Positions 1-13,110 of a DNA stretch of 64,000 bases are shown piece by piece (within the stretch, counting starts at the first letter, position 1; each line of letters starts with the position of its first letter). The DNA comes from Liolophura sinensis (taxonomy: Eukaryota > Mollusca > Polyplacophora > Chitonida > Chitonidae). Location of the stretch: NCBI RefSeq assembly GCF_032854445.1, contig NC_088305.1:13581606-13645605 (forward strand), given 5' to 3'. The notes beneath the pieces were generated by a model. That model searched no databases. It was not told the DNA's origin and was given only the letters and a program-made list of their open reading frames with translations. The translations under genes were made by a program, and so were the position numbers.

Positions 1-2411
1 AAAAAACAAAAGAATACAAAATCACAGAAAAATAAAATGATAGTAAATATACTGAATTTATATAAGTAATGCAATAAAAGTAGACCACCTCTGTCGATAA
101 CGTTTTAACCTTAATTAAAACTGACATATATTAACTGGTCGATTATTAACAGGTAATCGAGTGACTAAGTGGGTTATAATTCGACTCTCCGGAGTGTGAC
201 TGAACACTTGGCAGTGGGAGTGGGTGGTCACTCATTTGTTAGGATAATGCCGAATAAAAAAAAACAGATTTAAACAGCGTCTTGGGCATTGTGTCTTTAA
301 ACAAGAAGCGCGGCAGTCCGAGCACTTGACTTTCACTAACTCAAACTTAATAACAAAAACATAAAAATTGACTCTAAGACCCTTTTTTTGTTGGTAACGT
401 GCCACGGCTTGGCATTTAGTTTTTCTTTTCTCCTGTAGATGCCAGGTGATGGCTCGTGGGGGTGCAATTGTCACGCGACTGGTCAGACTTGACCGTTGGT
501 CAAAAAATGATCGGTGAGGGGAATCGGGTTTCATGACAATGGCCGCTTTCAAACAACCATACTGAGTTTAATTAGCAATACAAAGCCAGGTGACCGTAGA
601 GGTCATTGGTCGGACTCTATGTTTATCATACTACAATGGCCGTCACATGCGATACCTCATCAAGGTCCCCTGATGACGATAATTGAAAAAAGAAACCATT
701 TTAAAGTAACTTTATAATCTGGCAGATATCAGCATGCTTTCTAGATCTCAGAACCATTTGTCAAGTGCGTAGCGCCTGGCGATGGCGCTTACGGGATGCA
801 GAGTACCAAGTGGCAGACACAGGTTTGGTGTGTACAAAAACAAATTGTGTACAAAATAGTTTATCTTAACCCTAACCGACTTAAAATGGCAAAGAGACCT
901 TACTTGATCCGTTACGTGTGACCATTTGCTAACTATCACACTGCTCTGGTGTTTTCTCTACATGCTGTGCGTCTTTAATTATATTATAATAAGTTTACCC
1001 ATAATTTAACCATATTCACTTTTGCTCAACTGATCATGGACTGCATTGATCATACAGTATTGTGGGCAGTGCTCACTTTTTGTACGTATACGATCCATAC
1101 AACTTTGCCTGAACATCCACGTTTGTTGAAGCCCCATTATATTGTCAGTTTAGTGAGGCGCCTGTTAGCTATAGGTCATTCACTCATTGTCAGGCTGCTG
1201 AGCCAACAGTTACCCAGCTGCACGTCCGCCAGCAGGACTCTCACGCAATCAGACAGTATGTAAACAGAAGTATCTCCGTGTAGATGGGCACATAACGTAA
1301 GATTACCCGCTTAGACCGTTACGCAATCTACACTGTTTTGTTAGATATACCATGAAACCTTATATACACACATACACCATTCACACTTACTCAACGGCGA
1401 TTCATATTAGCTCATAAAACCAGGCAGGCTATTTAACTCTGATCAGTCTTGATCAAAACGTCAAAATACTTGTCGTTCTCCACATTAAATGTCGAGCCGA
1501 TTCAGTGCAATTATATATGCACACAATGACTGTTTCCAAGCTCCATTGCTACTTTAAAAATTAACGTTAGCTGTTAAAGCCCGGTGTAATACGACACTAG
1601 TAGGGAATATTATTTTCTGAAGTGTTATTAATCATTATATCATCATAGCGTGCCATGGTGCATGCGCAATAGCACGGCGTTAACACCACAACGCTTGAAC
1701 AGTCTTAATAACAACCCTAAATGAGTTTGGGGTCTGCAAAAATGGCAGGCCCCAAAGATTATTTGTAGGAGGATTCGAGTAATCATTCTTTAGTCAGAGC
1801 TTTGATTCGCTTTGTCTTTGTTTTGTCGTGTCAAAACACCCATCTATTTTACTGACTTAAATTGCAGTGTTTCTTTGTAAAAGGCGAGAGACATGGAACG
1901 AAAAAAATACACGCACCTTATATGTAGGCTTACCCTCACGCTAGAGTGATTTTTCAACAAAAACAAAGACCCACTCATTTGAAGATGAATGCATTTTTGC
2001 ACCATTCGAAGTCATGGTTTGGATTATAATGCTGTATTATTTCGCTGTAAAGGGGAGGATCACCACAAGAGAGTGGTCTTATACCACGTGTTGACCAAGA
2101 TCTACAGCATACGTAGATTACGTGCATTAACATGAAAAACAGTAAACATATTACACCAGTGTTCCGCCTATTTCATTGAAACAAATATGAAAAAAATGCA
2201 CTGTCTAAGTAATTACGCTGAGATAAAACGTATCTGACATCACCAGAGTTCACTGTAATGGCAGATTTAATAGCTAACCATCATTAAATTCAATGAGAAG
2301 CTAGGATAATATGATCCTTTATTTGGCAAGGTGTTTTTAACATAACCGTTTTACAAAATAACACCCTAAACTAGAATTCTCTGTTTTCGGTAACACGTGT
2401 ATCACTTTTCA
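1..2411. other. Intergenic, no gene seen
   Basis: AT-rich DNA with only short chance reading frames. About 905-985 (minus orientation) resembles part of interspersed family C (GTGACCATTTGCTAACTATC). A GTGCATGCGCA motif lies at 1659-1669. Confidence 0.6.
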
Positions 2412-2553
2412 CTACTGGTCTGCGGCAACTCGCGAATGGTCGTGGATTTCCACCGGACACTGCTCACTTTCCTCCAACCATAATGCTGGTCGCCGTCGTA
2501 TAAATGAAATTTTCTTGAATACGGCGTAAAACACCGATTATGTAAAGAAATAA
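2412..2553 (+). mobile_element. SINE-A fragment
   Basis: Diverged 3' half of the tRNA-derived SINE-A family: GGTCGTGGATTTCC, then CCATAATGCTGGTCGCCGTC and ACGGCGTAAAACACC. The tRNA-like head is missing. Confidence 0.8.
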
Positions 2554-5500
2554 ATCTTGTATTATTTAAAGTTCGAACAAAATTCGTTCAAATATGACAT
2601 TTGCATTAGTAAACAATTAAGTTGTACCTTGTGTACTCGACAAAGCATAAGTGGATCAATTATTATTGTACTTCAGAATATACACCAACTGCACGATCAA
2701 AGCTTGAAGTGTTATTTTACTTTCCTCTGCAACTGATTCTCCAGATCACCAGTTGTAATAAATCACCCTTACAGGCCACGGATGCTCAGTTTCTTTTCAC
2801 CCTAAGGAAGATGTTCAGGGGAAATTCCCCTTAATAACTGACTTTTTGATGTGATATTCAACGAAAGCACACAAGTCCAGGCGCGTTTCAAAACATCTGA
2901 ATAATTGTTAAACGGATGAAATAATTGGGCGAGATTATAGATACATTTGAACAGATGTTTCTCTTTCACAAATGGAAAACTTCTGGGCCGTTTTGCACCA
3001 ACTGGTTGATGCATTACCAGGGCACAAGACAGCATGAGAGGCACAGAAAAGTCTCACAAATACCTCACATTATTATAGGCATTCTGACGCTTCAATCACA
3101 GCCCCACAACGCCTCATCACTACGCGTCACTAAGTCCCTCACAATAGACACAGAATGTAGACGAAGAATCCTTTCATATTAAGCCTTCAAATCATCTGAG
3201 ACGTGAAACACGACCGGCTAAAGTCTACATGGCTGTAGGGGGCTATAGACGCGACCCTCCGGCACGCTTAACACAACCCCCAGTTACCCTGTTAACTCCG
3301 CCAAGCTCTGTTCGGCTGAATAGAGCTCACGCATGCGCACAAAGTTAAGCGCAGTCAGCGCGAGGGAAATTCAAAACTTTCAAGCCAGTTCGCCTGTTTG
3401 ACACACCTCCTTAACTTACACCGAACAGCGTCTTCCAGGCGTAGTTTTCAGCGCGGATTTCTGCCTGAACTAAACCTGACATAACACACAGCTGGGTTGG
3501 AGATCATTAAATCGCGAATAAAAGTACAAAGATGTTGATTTTGGTCAATTCGAGTCGAGCGAAAATGCTAAACTTTAGTTTAAGACCAGCTGCGACATTG
3601 CAGCATGCGCGTCGCCCGAATATTGCGCACGTTTTCGCCTCAGACTTTAATTTCGGATCCGATATTGGATCATAAACACTTGTTTGATTCTCTATTATGA
3701 ATGATTTTTAAGAGGAAACTCTAGTTACGCGCATGCACGGGTGTGCCAGGAAGCGAGCGATGAAGGCTACAGACTGTGCCGTGCGGCCAGAACAAACTCC
3801 GCTCTGCATACAAAATAGAAACCGCTTTCCCGATTGCCTCTTTATATGGAATAAACGACTCTCAAATCTTTTGACATCTCAAACATGTTTATTAGAGGGA
3901 TTTTTTAAATGAAAACTTCTGCCTCGTCTCCGACATCTGCTTTTTTCGGAGAGCTTTCTGACAATCAGAGATGGGAGTTTCTGGAAAGCGATTGGAGTCC
4001 GACAAGGGGTATTTTCATGTAAAACGGGAAATAATTAGAAAATAACAAGGGTTCAGCCGTTAATGGAAATTCCCATTTGTGAATCTGTTTGATTAATTAG
4101 TGATGGTGGCGGGGTTACACAGGGGCCGGTAAATAAGCCGTCATAATAGCGGTTTTCACATCGACAGGTGAGCAGGAGAGGCGGACGCGTGTTAACTGAT
4201 TTCTCGGACCCTAAATTTCCCCCAACAATGGCCCCAAAAACTGTGCTCAATTATCAACCCTTGCTTGTTCAGTTCCGTTATAACTACTGGTGAAATAAAC
4301 AAACGCAATAATATGTTACAAGATACCGCACCCAGGCGATTTCCCTCCTTCAAATTTGAATTGCGGGGCCTGACGTTGGCACCCTACCCCCTCTCTTGCT
4401 CGCGCGGGCCGTGCGAATCACCTGGGATGGGTTTCGTCATTCATTCTAACGGTAATACAGTGTTTGTTTTCTAAATTGCGGCCACCAACAATGGTAGATT
4501 TATTGTTTTGGCGCTACTTAGATCAATGTCCCGAGATGGGCAGCTGTTTTTCGCGGGCAGCTATAGCGTCTGGCAGTGGTCGGCTGGTCGCTCTTTCCCC
4601 ACCCGTCCTATGCACCTAGACAGGTGGGTTACCGTTGTTTTATCAGTTCATCAGTACAGACTCTAAGTGCCCGATTGCCCTCAACAAAATGGTCAGGTCA
4701 AACTTTTGCCTGTTTTCTCAACAGTTGACTGTCATTCGCGATAACATGCACCTTTAAAGAAAGGCGCTTGAACTTTTTTCCCTCCCTTCAACACTATACT
4801 TTGCCTTTGTTTAATAAAATACAAATTTTCCGGCGATGTCAAGCTGTAGACCTCTTGGCGTCGGTCTCTATGACTTTGTATCCACCTGTTGACGTTTAGA
4901 CTCTCAAATAGGCAATCTGGTATGTGAAAAGCGACCGTTACACAATCGCCCACTTTGGGGGAGATCGTAGAGACCAAATGCCCCTTCATAACACGTGCAG
5001 AGGGCATTAAACTCCGTCAAGGTTTGTGTGAGCAGAATTTCAATCAAAGGTTACTGGTGCCGTCGTAAGGCAATAACCCGTAAAGCTGGTCAGCCAGCGT
5101 TGTTTGCTAACCCGTTACGTGAAGTGTTTGAACATCCTTGCAAGCAACGCGCCATCTTTCCCGCTCGACCAAGTGGAGCTCTTCTGCGTTAGGAGCCAAA
5201 AATAGCCCATTGGGGGCAAAAGCTGAGCGTGTGTGAACTTAACGAGCGTGTCACCAGGAAAATATGGTTTAATTGTTGCCATATCATTATTTATTCGATA
5301 CTTATGACGCAAACAATGAACGTTAAATCAATAATGATTCCTTTGTCTGAGCCCCCACACTGGCCAGACGGAATCCATCCATTATGTGGCAATGGAGGAA
5401 GCGACATTGTGGCTTCGTAATTCACTATATGTGTCCTCACACACCGTAACGACATAAACCATTCAACTGGTTGACATTTATTCAGGAACCTTAGGAGGCA

Positions 5501-6309
5501 AACAAGAACAGTCAGCGCCACACCTGTAGGGAGCCAAGCTCTGACTTTCCCGATTTTATCATTAAAGTTAAGCTTAATGCCTTTAAAATGGGCCAAGGCG
5601 TCACCAAAATGTCTTGGACAACAAATCTTGTCATTGGAAAGTTGGGGTTTCAGACAGCATGCTTTATACATTAGATCGTTATTTTTGAACAACAACAGAA
5701 CATAATTACTTTTGATCCCATCATTGTGCCAGTCGCATACTCGCTTCCAAACCTACTGGTATGTTTGAATCCTTAAAACTGGTAATAAAAATCAGAGGTT
5801 TATACCTAATTCAAATTACGTAACATACATCTTGTGTTGAACAAAAACTTTTAAAAAACTTGTTTAAAAAGTTGTACGACTACCTCAGTAATATTTTGGC
5901 TGATGTTCAGTCTCTTTGCTTTGTCTTCAGTTAAGGTTTATTAAATGTAATAACAACATAGTATTTAGGCACTTGTAGACGTCAGGTAAATAGTAATTAA
6001 CAGCACTGCTGTATTTCACTTATAGTTCTGCTTTAACCATGTTGCACTGCATATATCTGACCATTTTGCCAAACCATTCTTTGCTTTTACCCAGTGTGCT
6101 GTCATATTTACTATTGTAAACTTTCCCAAACATGATTAATTTCAGTGGCTTTTAGAAACCGAGGAGAATAAACGTTTTATAAAAAGACGATATTATACAT
6201 ATAATCTCCTCATCGCTATTGTTAGAAGAGGATTAATCAGGTAACTTAAGTGAGGTCTTTTAAAATATGTAATTAGCTTTATCGTCAATTGCTTAATTTG
6301 TACGGCATC
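2554..6309. other. Intergenic; CpG-richer stretch 3.2-5.3 kb
   Basis: No repeat and no credible gene. The 3200-5300 stretch has more CpG and G+C than the rest of the window. It carries NRF-1-like GCATGCGC motifs at 3331-3338 and 3603-3610 and a related GCGCATGC at 3729-3736. It also has TGATTAATTAGTGATGG near 4090 and an E-box CAGGTG near 4165. It could hold a distal regulatory element or an unseen 5' exon; that is inference only. A 134-codon minus frame at 5291-5695 shows no recognisable domain. Confidence 0.4.
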
Positions 6310-6568
6310 GCGAGAAGTTTAGGCACTGAAACCACATCAAATCTAATGTCATTTGATTTAGTGATGATTTATGCACAGGTCGCATAAAAATTTAGTCGTT
6401 AATTGCAAAAGTTTGGTCCAGCGCCAAACAACAAGCCATTTAATTATTATAGCTTTCACATTTTACATATTCAAATCCAAAAAACACCAATCAAATAAAT
6501 AAATAAATATTCAAATCCAAAGCCCATAACCAAAACAAATGCCTCCCGTGAATAATTCTATGACTGGA
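6310..6568. repeat. Dispersed duplication, copy 1
   Basis: This segment recurs, clearly diverged, at 7473-7697. Shared strings include GTTTGGTCCAGCGCCA, ACAAGCCATTTAA and CTCCCGTGAATAATTCTAT. Copy 1 carries an extra 40-bp insertion, described separately. Confidence 0.85.
6482..6507 (+). mobile_element. Tail-only SINE-A insertion with 14-bp target duplication
   Basis: The insert AAACACCAATCAAATAAA... (26 bp) is exactly the SINE-A 3' terminus. It is flanked by perfect copies of TATTCAAATCCAAA at 6468-6481 and 6508-6521. The paralogous segment at 7.6 kb shows the empty site. Confidence 0.85.
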
Positions 6569-7472
6569 GACTGGACAGTTAATTTACCTCATTGCACACA
6601 GCTGTGTATCTGTTTGCAGTTACTATGAAAAGTCAGCAAATATGTTTAAACAACGCAAGACGATATGCACGAACTCAACACGTACTGCGTAATGGATATA
6701 AAGAAAATCTACTGTTCAAAAAAGTTTATAAAGTACTAACAAGTGCATGTTCCTAAATGGAATGTGTACAGGCTACCAATGTTATGGTCTAGCCCGAACG
6801 CTCGTACCTTTCTATGTCTACCATGTTTGCGTATGTTTTGATTTTTTATTTTTTTTATTTTTGTTTACTGTGTCTTTTTACCTCGTGGTTTTCTTCATTT
6901 GTGAGCAGTCGCTATGCAGCGAATATATCTGGTCTCAGTTTCAGCTATACACAGACTTCTCTGTAACAATAACAACTATGTATGTCCATAACATTCTTAT
7001 ATAGAGAGCAAAATGGCGTCTTCGCGCTAATATTGTATGGCAAACATCTAATTTTGTTTGTCTTATGTTTGTTTTGACCCCACTCCCCTCATGCACTCTC
7101 AGCCTCAATTCTCCCAATGGGACAGAGTACCCCAGTTATTTTCTAGCCTAGTTTTCACAAACCCTAGCGACAAATGCCTGAAATAATCAGCTTAACTTAA
7201 ACTCAGTAAACATATTTGAGACGCTTTTCTCACTTTTCAGGAACATGTAATATTTTGGATGTTGCGTCTTGGTCCGATAAGAAATTTTTATTTTGCTATA
7301 AGTTTGACTGTCTTTGCAGTTGAAAATCCTTTTGAGTTATCTACTTTTATCTCATTTATTCTCATCCATTATCCTTCCCAAACATTTGTTTACGCCAATT
7401 CGCTAACCCTAGCCCTAACCATAAGCCACAGAATCAAACCTATAAACAAAACTGAGAACAATTTAATCGAAG

Positions 7473-7697
7473 AAGTTTAGACATTGAAACCATATCATAT
7501 CTAACGTCATCTGACTTTGTGATGATTTGTACACAGATCGCATAAGAATTCAGTCGTTAATTGCGAACGTTTGGTCCAGCGCCATACTTTGAATCTCACA
7601 ACAAGCCATTTAAATTATTATAATTTTCACATTTTAGATATTCAAATCCAAAGCCAATAACCAAAACAAATGTCTCCCGTGAATAATTCTATAACAG
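7473..7697. repeat. Dispersed duplication, copy 2 (empty site)
   Basis: Direct-orientation paralog of 6310-6568, about 1.2 kb downstream. It lacks the SINE tail: ATATTCAAATCCAAAGCC is uninterrupted. It has its own ~15-bp difference (TACTTTGAATCTC). Confidence 0.85.
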
Positions 7698-8218
7698 CGC
7701 CACTATCAGTAAGAACAGAATTACAGGCAAAGAACACTAATGTGAAGTATACGTGAGATAAAAGACCACCATAAAAAACCAAGATAAAAAAACGCTGTCC
7801 ATGAAAATGGTTCGAAATTATTTTCTTAGAATTTTTGTGAACCTAGTAAAATGCATTGGAATGTTTGAATTCTAAGGTGGCCTGTTCTGGTAATATTGTG
7901 ACCAGTGACATCACATCGGGTTTCTGCCACTTAACACACATATGTTGCTATATTTCATCATTAAAATGTAGACACATGTAGATTTATGAATACACTCGTC
8001 GAATGGACCTTAAAATGATCTATTTTAAGTTAAAAATATAGATGTGACGTCAGTGATACCCTCTGGTTTACTACAGACCATAGTAAAATCTGATGTTTTA
8101 AACCATTATATTATTAACAATTCTAAAAAAGTAAATCGAATTATTTTGCTTTACAGTTTTTAAGGCTCTTTTTATTTTACGTACACCTTATTTTAGTGTG
8201 TTCTTTGCTTTTAAAGTC
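7698..8218. other. Intergenic, nothing recognised
   Basis: AT-rich sequence without repeats or coding signals that I can identify. Confidence 0.5.
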
Positions 8219-8430
8219 GTACAGTGTGATAGCTGGCAAATGGTTACACGCAAACGGTGAAATGCGGCATGTTGTCCAATTACCTCATCAGTTAAGGTTT
8301 ATTCACCCTAGCACCATGGATTTAGCAGAATTAAGTAAGAAAACTGCATTAATGTCAGTTGCAATATATCAGATGTCACTGTTGTAGAATTACTAAAAAT
8401 ATTGTGTTGTTATCAGTTTTAACATACAAC
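8219..8430 (+). repeat. Interspersed family C copy
   Basis: Starts at CAGTGTGATAGCTGGCAAAT, then TTACACGC..GGTGAAAT, CACCATGG, GCAGAATTA and TTTTAACATACAAC, as in the copy at 15.5 kb. It lacks the family's first ~35 bp. Confidence 0.7.
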
Positions 8431-8469
8431 AACTTTAAAGCATTAAATATTTTCCTTGTGATTAATTGA

Positions 8470-8470
8470 C

Positions 8471-8511
<41 letters not shown>

Positions 8512-8512
8512 A
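8470..8512. repeat. (TGAT)n microsatellite
   Basis: About ten to eleven uninterrupted TGAT units. Confidence 0.95.
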
Positions 8513-8939
8513 TGTTTTTATGGCATATAGGCTTCTAAACATTTAAAGCCTTTGCATAGAATTTTTGTTAACATGTTACTGACGAGAAAGGAGTGGAAAG
8601 TCACAATTAAACTGTACGAACAACGATTACTCTCAAACAACTGATGTGAGGAGCGTACAATAAGACATTTTACTCGTGAGATATACTCAGAGAATCGGTT
8701 GGACTACAGGTTTGCAAGCCAGATAGTTCACAGCAGATACGTTCCAGACAAATATTACATAGCCTGGAACCAAATCTGATTAAATTCCTTCAATCAACCT
8801 TGGAGATATCTTACAAACAAATAGTAGCCAATAAAATTGTTGAATGGAACCTACGTGCAACGTGGTCTAATCATTTATTAAGGTGTCCATGTTATTGTCC
8901 GTTGAAAGTCACGAGTACTCGGTATTTCGAGTAATTCCA

Positions 8940-9180
8940 TACCAGTGACGTCTAATACACTGTGATTAACGTCACTACGTTTTTTTTATCTAATTTTGCT
9001 TGAGCAATGTTGCCGGGGATCCCGCGTAAATCCCTGCTTTTTAACCAATTACGTGAAAAGTTTAAATAAAACCCTAACTCAAGAAAATTTTTCACCAGTT
9101 AAACGTGATCATGCATTCACTAACTCTGCCATCGCTGCTCTGATTTTATTCTCTATGGTTCGTAGTCTTAAGTATCCTTA
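8940..9180 (-). repeat. Interspersed family C copy, reverse orientation
   Basis: Reads as the reverse complement of family C: ATAAAACCCTAACTCAAG, CACCAGTTAAACGTGATCAT, CATCGCTGCTCTGATTTT. The 5' flank (CCAGTGACGTCTAATAC) also matches the copy near 17.9 kb, so the element extends past the common core. Confidence 0.6.
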
Positions 9181-9361
9181 ATAAAATTTTAAACCAAATT
9201 TGAATCCACCCAATACTATTGAAGATATCTCGCCGACAAGCTCATGTGACGAAGAGTGTATCTCCTAGCATAAGTTGTATGCGACATATCTCTTCTACTT
9301 ATGACAATACAAGGATGTTGTAACCTACAAATCTGGTGAAACTAGTCAGGAATTCTGACCA

Positions 9362-9531
<170 letters not shown>

Positions 9532-9599
9532 ATAGCGTATGAAACAGAACTTCGAAGAATGACAGCGATTGTCAACAATGCAAAGTTACAAATCTGGGA

Positions 9600-9735
9600 T
9601 CGGGTTATACCAAAGAATTTAAAAATGATACTTGTTGCTGTCTTGCTTGGCGCTCAGCACTGAGGGGTTAGAGCAAGGAAATAGGACTAGTTGGCCCGGT
9701 GTCAGTATAATGTGACTGTAAACCTACCAATTGCA
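9600..9735 (+). mobile_element. SINE-B fragment
   Basis: Matches the body of the copy at 21.8 kb: CGGGTTATACCAAAGAATTT, GCTTGGCGCTCAGCACTGAG, TCAGTATAATGTGACTG. The head and the 3' end are missing. Confidence 0.75.
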
Positions 9736-9890
9736 CGATAACATATGTCAAACCCGTGTCAAAATGGTATAGTTACGTATACCACCAACACGTGGCAAGT
9801 TTACCGACGAATCTTCCTATATGTGATGTACAGTGCACATACACAAACGTACACCATAAGATGGAAAACAAGCGTTTTTCACGAACGGCT

Positions 9891-10013
9891 ACATGAGTGT
9901 CGGCCACATGAATGTCGGCCTCATAAGTGTTGGCCACATCAGTGTCGGCCTCATGAGTGTCGGCTGCATGAGTGTCGGCCTCATGATTGTCGGCCACATG
10001 AGTGTCGTTGACT
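9891..10013. repeat. 15-bp minisatellite
   Basis: About eight units of CATGAGTGTCGGCCA with point changes. Since 15 is a multiple of three, both strands read as pentapeptide repeats (HECRP on plus). This is probably a by-product, not a gene. Confidence 0.9.
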
Positions 10014-10035
10014 GCTTATTGTCATCCAGGCCCAA

Positions 10036-10130
10036 TAAACAGAGAGGGTGAGGGAATCTATTAATTCCCTATCCAAGGCCAGGATTGAACTCATACCTCA
10101 TGTGTATTAGGAACATGACTGTCATCCAAC
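10036..10130 (-). mobile_element. Possible tRNA-derived SINE remnant
   Basis: The reverse complement reads GTTGGATGACAGTCATGTTC and then GAGTTCAATCCTGG, which resembles a tRNA-like head with a B box (GTTCAATCC). Too decayed for certainty. Confidence 0.4.
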
Positions 10131-10139
10131 GCGCTTTGA

Positions 10140-10492
10140 CCTGCTCGGATAGCACAGTTGGTAAAGCGTCGGCTTCGGGAGCGGTAGATCCGGGATCAAT
10201 CCTGAGTCACACCTTTAAAAGAGGAAGTTGGAACTTCCTCTCTTGGCTTTCAGCATGAAGGGGATAGTGCAACCACTGGTTGACCCGTATCAGTATAATG
10301 GCTCAGGCGGGGCAGCTTACTTGCCTTCGGTGAGTCGTCTAAGTGAAGCAGCACTAGATAAAAGAGCGGTGGAACTCCGACCTGCGACAAGGAGGCACAT
10401 TACCTACACCCTAAGGATTCCTTCGTCGTCATATGACTGAAAAATTGTTGAGTACGACGTTAAACCCCAAGCACTCCCTCACTCACACCAAG
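10140..10492 (+). mobile_element. Full-length SINE-B with 9-bp target duplication
   Basis: The tRNA-like head has an A box (TAGCACAGTTGG) and a B box (GGGATCAATCC). The body is about 290 bp and the 3' end reads TGACTGAAAAATTGTTGAGT, then ACGACGTTAAACCCC. It is flanked by GCGCTTTGA at 10131-10139 and 10493-10501. Confidence 0.9.
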
Positions 10493-11167
10493 GCGCTTTG
10501 ATGTTGCATGCAAACTATTGCAATGTTTAACTTTTCTGGCGAGTTCCTTAAGAATATTCTAACAAGTGTAACAGTGCACATGTACAACTCTGAAGACATT
10601 CTCCTGTAAAGTTTAAAGCATCGAGTTTACCACTGTTTCTTATGTTAGTATAGGAGAGTTTCTCACAAAAGTCTCCGTTCAGCTAACAATTTTGTGGGGT
10701 TTTTTTTATTGTATCGATTGTAGCAATCAGTTTGCTTGTGTATCCATTGTAACCTTGGTAACGAGTAATCCGAGGCAAGACTGCAATGTCAGCTACGTAT
10801 TGTAGCATAATGGCTGTAACAAGGAGGTTAATGGGTTGATGGTGTTGTTATGCTGTTGTTGGTCATAAAGCTTGCGGTCACACGTCGCGTTTTCTTTTTC
10901 TAGCCAGAAAATCTTATGCGCATCTATTAAGCAGAATTCTTTTAGACACAAATTGTGGATTCCAGCTGTGAGAATAGCAATATTTGCAGACCTCAAACTC
11001 CTCTAAAACTCCAGTCTCCTCTGGCTGGTTCACTCCCACTGACGTCAGATGGCGCCAATACGTACACAGTATACGCTGGGGAATCTGACGGTATCCTCCT
11101 CCGCTCATCACAATGGCACGATGGCATGAAACGATGGCGCGATGACACGCAGCAATAGGAAGGTCTT

Positions 11168-11262
11168 TCAGCAACCTGCGGATGGCCGTGGGTTTCCTTC
11201 TCCCACCATAATGCTGGCCGCCATCGTAAAAGTGAAAAATTCTTGAATACTAAAGGTAAAAA
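11168..11262 (+). mobile_element. SINE-A fragment
   Basis: CAGCAACCTGCGGATGGCCG through CCACCATAATGCTGGCCGCC to ATTCTTGAATAC. The C-rich middle is internally deleted; head and tail are missing. Confidence 0.85.
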
Positions 11263-12855
11263 TAGTCCTTCTCCATCATGTGAGTTGTCAAAAATGCCAA
11301 CTTTTGTTGACATTAATTCACTGATCACGTTTCGCCAGGTTATATGGATATACAAATGACAAAACTTTCATTCAGAAACTTCTTAAGTTTACAAACCCTC
11401 AGCATTTATTCTCCATCATTCATCTACTCTAAATAACTTTTTCCGGACCTTATTCCTCCCCCCATGTTATAGTAAAAGTAAGGAAAATATTTGCTTAACT
11501 TAGTTGACAGGTCATATGGTGCAGAAAAACTTTTTTACCTTCAGAGATAAAAGAGTACGAACTCAAACCCCACTATTGTAAATGGCTGTTCAACTTGTGT
11601 ATTGGTAGCACAGCTTAAGAAGGTTAGTTCCTTCAGACACGACGCGGCAATTGAAGTAACTTAGAATAAAGGTGTCTGTTTGATAATAAATATTCTGGGC
11701 ATGTTGCTGACGTTTGACAATATCTAAAACATGCTGTGATTCCATATTATAATCAACAGGATCAGACAAAGGCATCCAAACATGCCATGTACACACAATG
11801 TGGATGGACTGTTTGATTGTTGCTTTTTAGGAAATAATAATTTACAATGTCAAAATCCAAGATACATAAATTATTTTCTCACAGAGACGAAATAATAGAG
11901 TGAAAGAGCAGCCTTGGCTTGCGGCTAAGATGGATATATTACTATCGCCGTCTTGTCTATACGTGGGCTGGTTAAAACTAAGAAATATTCTTCCGCTTGA
12001 TGGTGCTTTGATGACAATTCTTCTCTGGCGTCCATTGCATTCTGCGGTCTAATTTTCGCGGTGGTGGCCACTTCTCTGCCTCCAACATGATCTGCATATC
12101 GTTCCATCATTCACAGAAATGTAACTTGCCAGAGGTCGGTAGTTTTTCCAGGATATACACCAAAGTCCCCACCTCCATAAAACTGAGCGCAGACCTGTGA
12201 GTGAAATATTGTTCAGTACTGCCTAGGCTAAAGCGAAGAAAAAGACGTAAATATAAGTAAATATTAAGTACAACCACGAACACCTCAACCTAACACACGC
12301 TCACTGAACGTTAAGGATATAACTTTCAAACAGTTCATCCATGTACGCGTTGTGATATCTTGACAAGTACCTCTGCCATCATGCGGAGAGATCTATGGGT
12401 GGGGGTTCGATTTTGGTTTTAAGGGCGCTGTCACAATACGTAATATGATTCTTGCAAATATGTAAACAATATAAAAAGTATATCCAGTGAGACTCACCTT
12501 AAACTACAACCTGAAAAGACTTAATAATAATAAAGAAAATAAAAAAAACAAAATGTGAAGATATTTTTAGATGTAATTTATTTGTTTCTTTTTCTCAAAA
12601 AGAGACTCCTACTTTCATTCTTGGAAAGTTTCATAATTTATATTGGGTAAAAATTGGGTTCTGCTGACAACAAAAATAGATTTCACTATAGGTAATAATT
12701 GCGTTATAAGTGGTTAATTTGTTTCATTTTGTTTAAGAGGACACTGAGGAACTTTTACGACGACCTGCAAGGGTAAGACCGGGAAGGCGGGCGTTAGACT
12801 GGAGAGCCACAAACCCTTGCTTTGTTCCTGACAAACTTCCTCAATTAGAATCTAT
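11263..12855. other. Intergenic, no gene seen
   Basis: AT-rich with short chance frames only. I recognise no repeat family here. Confidence 0.5.
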
Positions 12856-13110
12856 GCGTCGTAACAGACATTCGTATACCCTCTTCAACCAATAAGGACG
12901 TTCCAGGTCAATAAAGGCAATGCCAATTCCCAAAACGACGTATGAAACAAATCACCAAAGAACTAAGAAAGTACATAAAGTACGAAAATAGCGCGATATC
13001 ATACCAAGAGAAGCAGTCAACAGTTTTTAATAGTTGTTCTAGGCAACTAAGTGAAACCAGTATTCAAATCGTGTACCATACGAGAATATCATTTGTCGAT
13101 AACAAAGAAA
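12856..13110 (+). repeat. Interspersed family D copy
   Basis: Diagnostic strings: GACGTTCCAGGTCAATAAAG, CCAATTCCCAAAACGACGTA, GAGAAGCAGTCAACAGTTTT, TTGTTCTAGGC, TTGTCGATAAC. It closely matches the copy at 45.8 kb. Confidence 0.8.

Noticed and set aside
5291-5695. 134-codon minus frame
   Set aside because: No domain, no supporting splice or promoter context, length compatible with chance.
7400-7425. CCCTAA-like telomeric repeat
   Set aside because: Only two or three imperfect units; not a telomeric tract.
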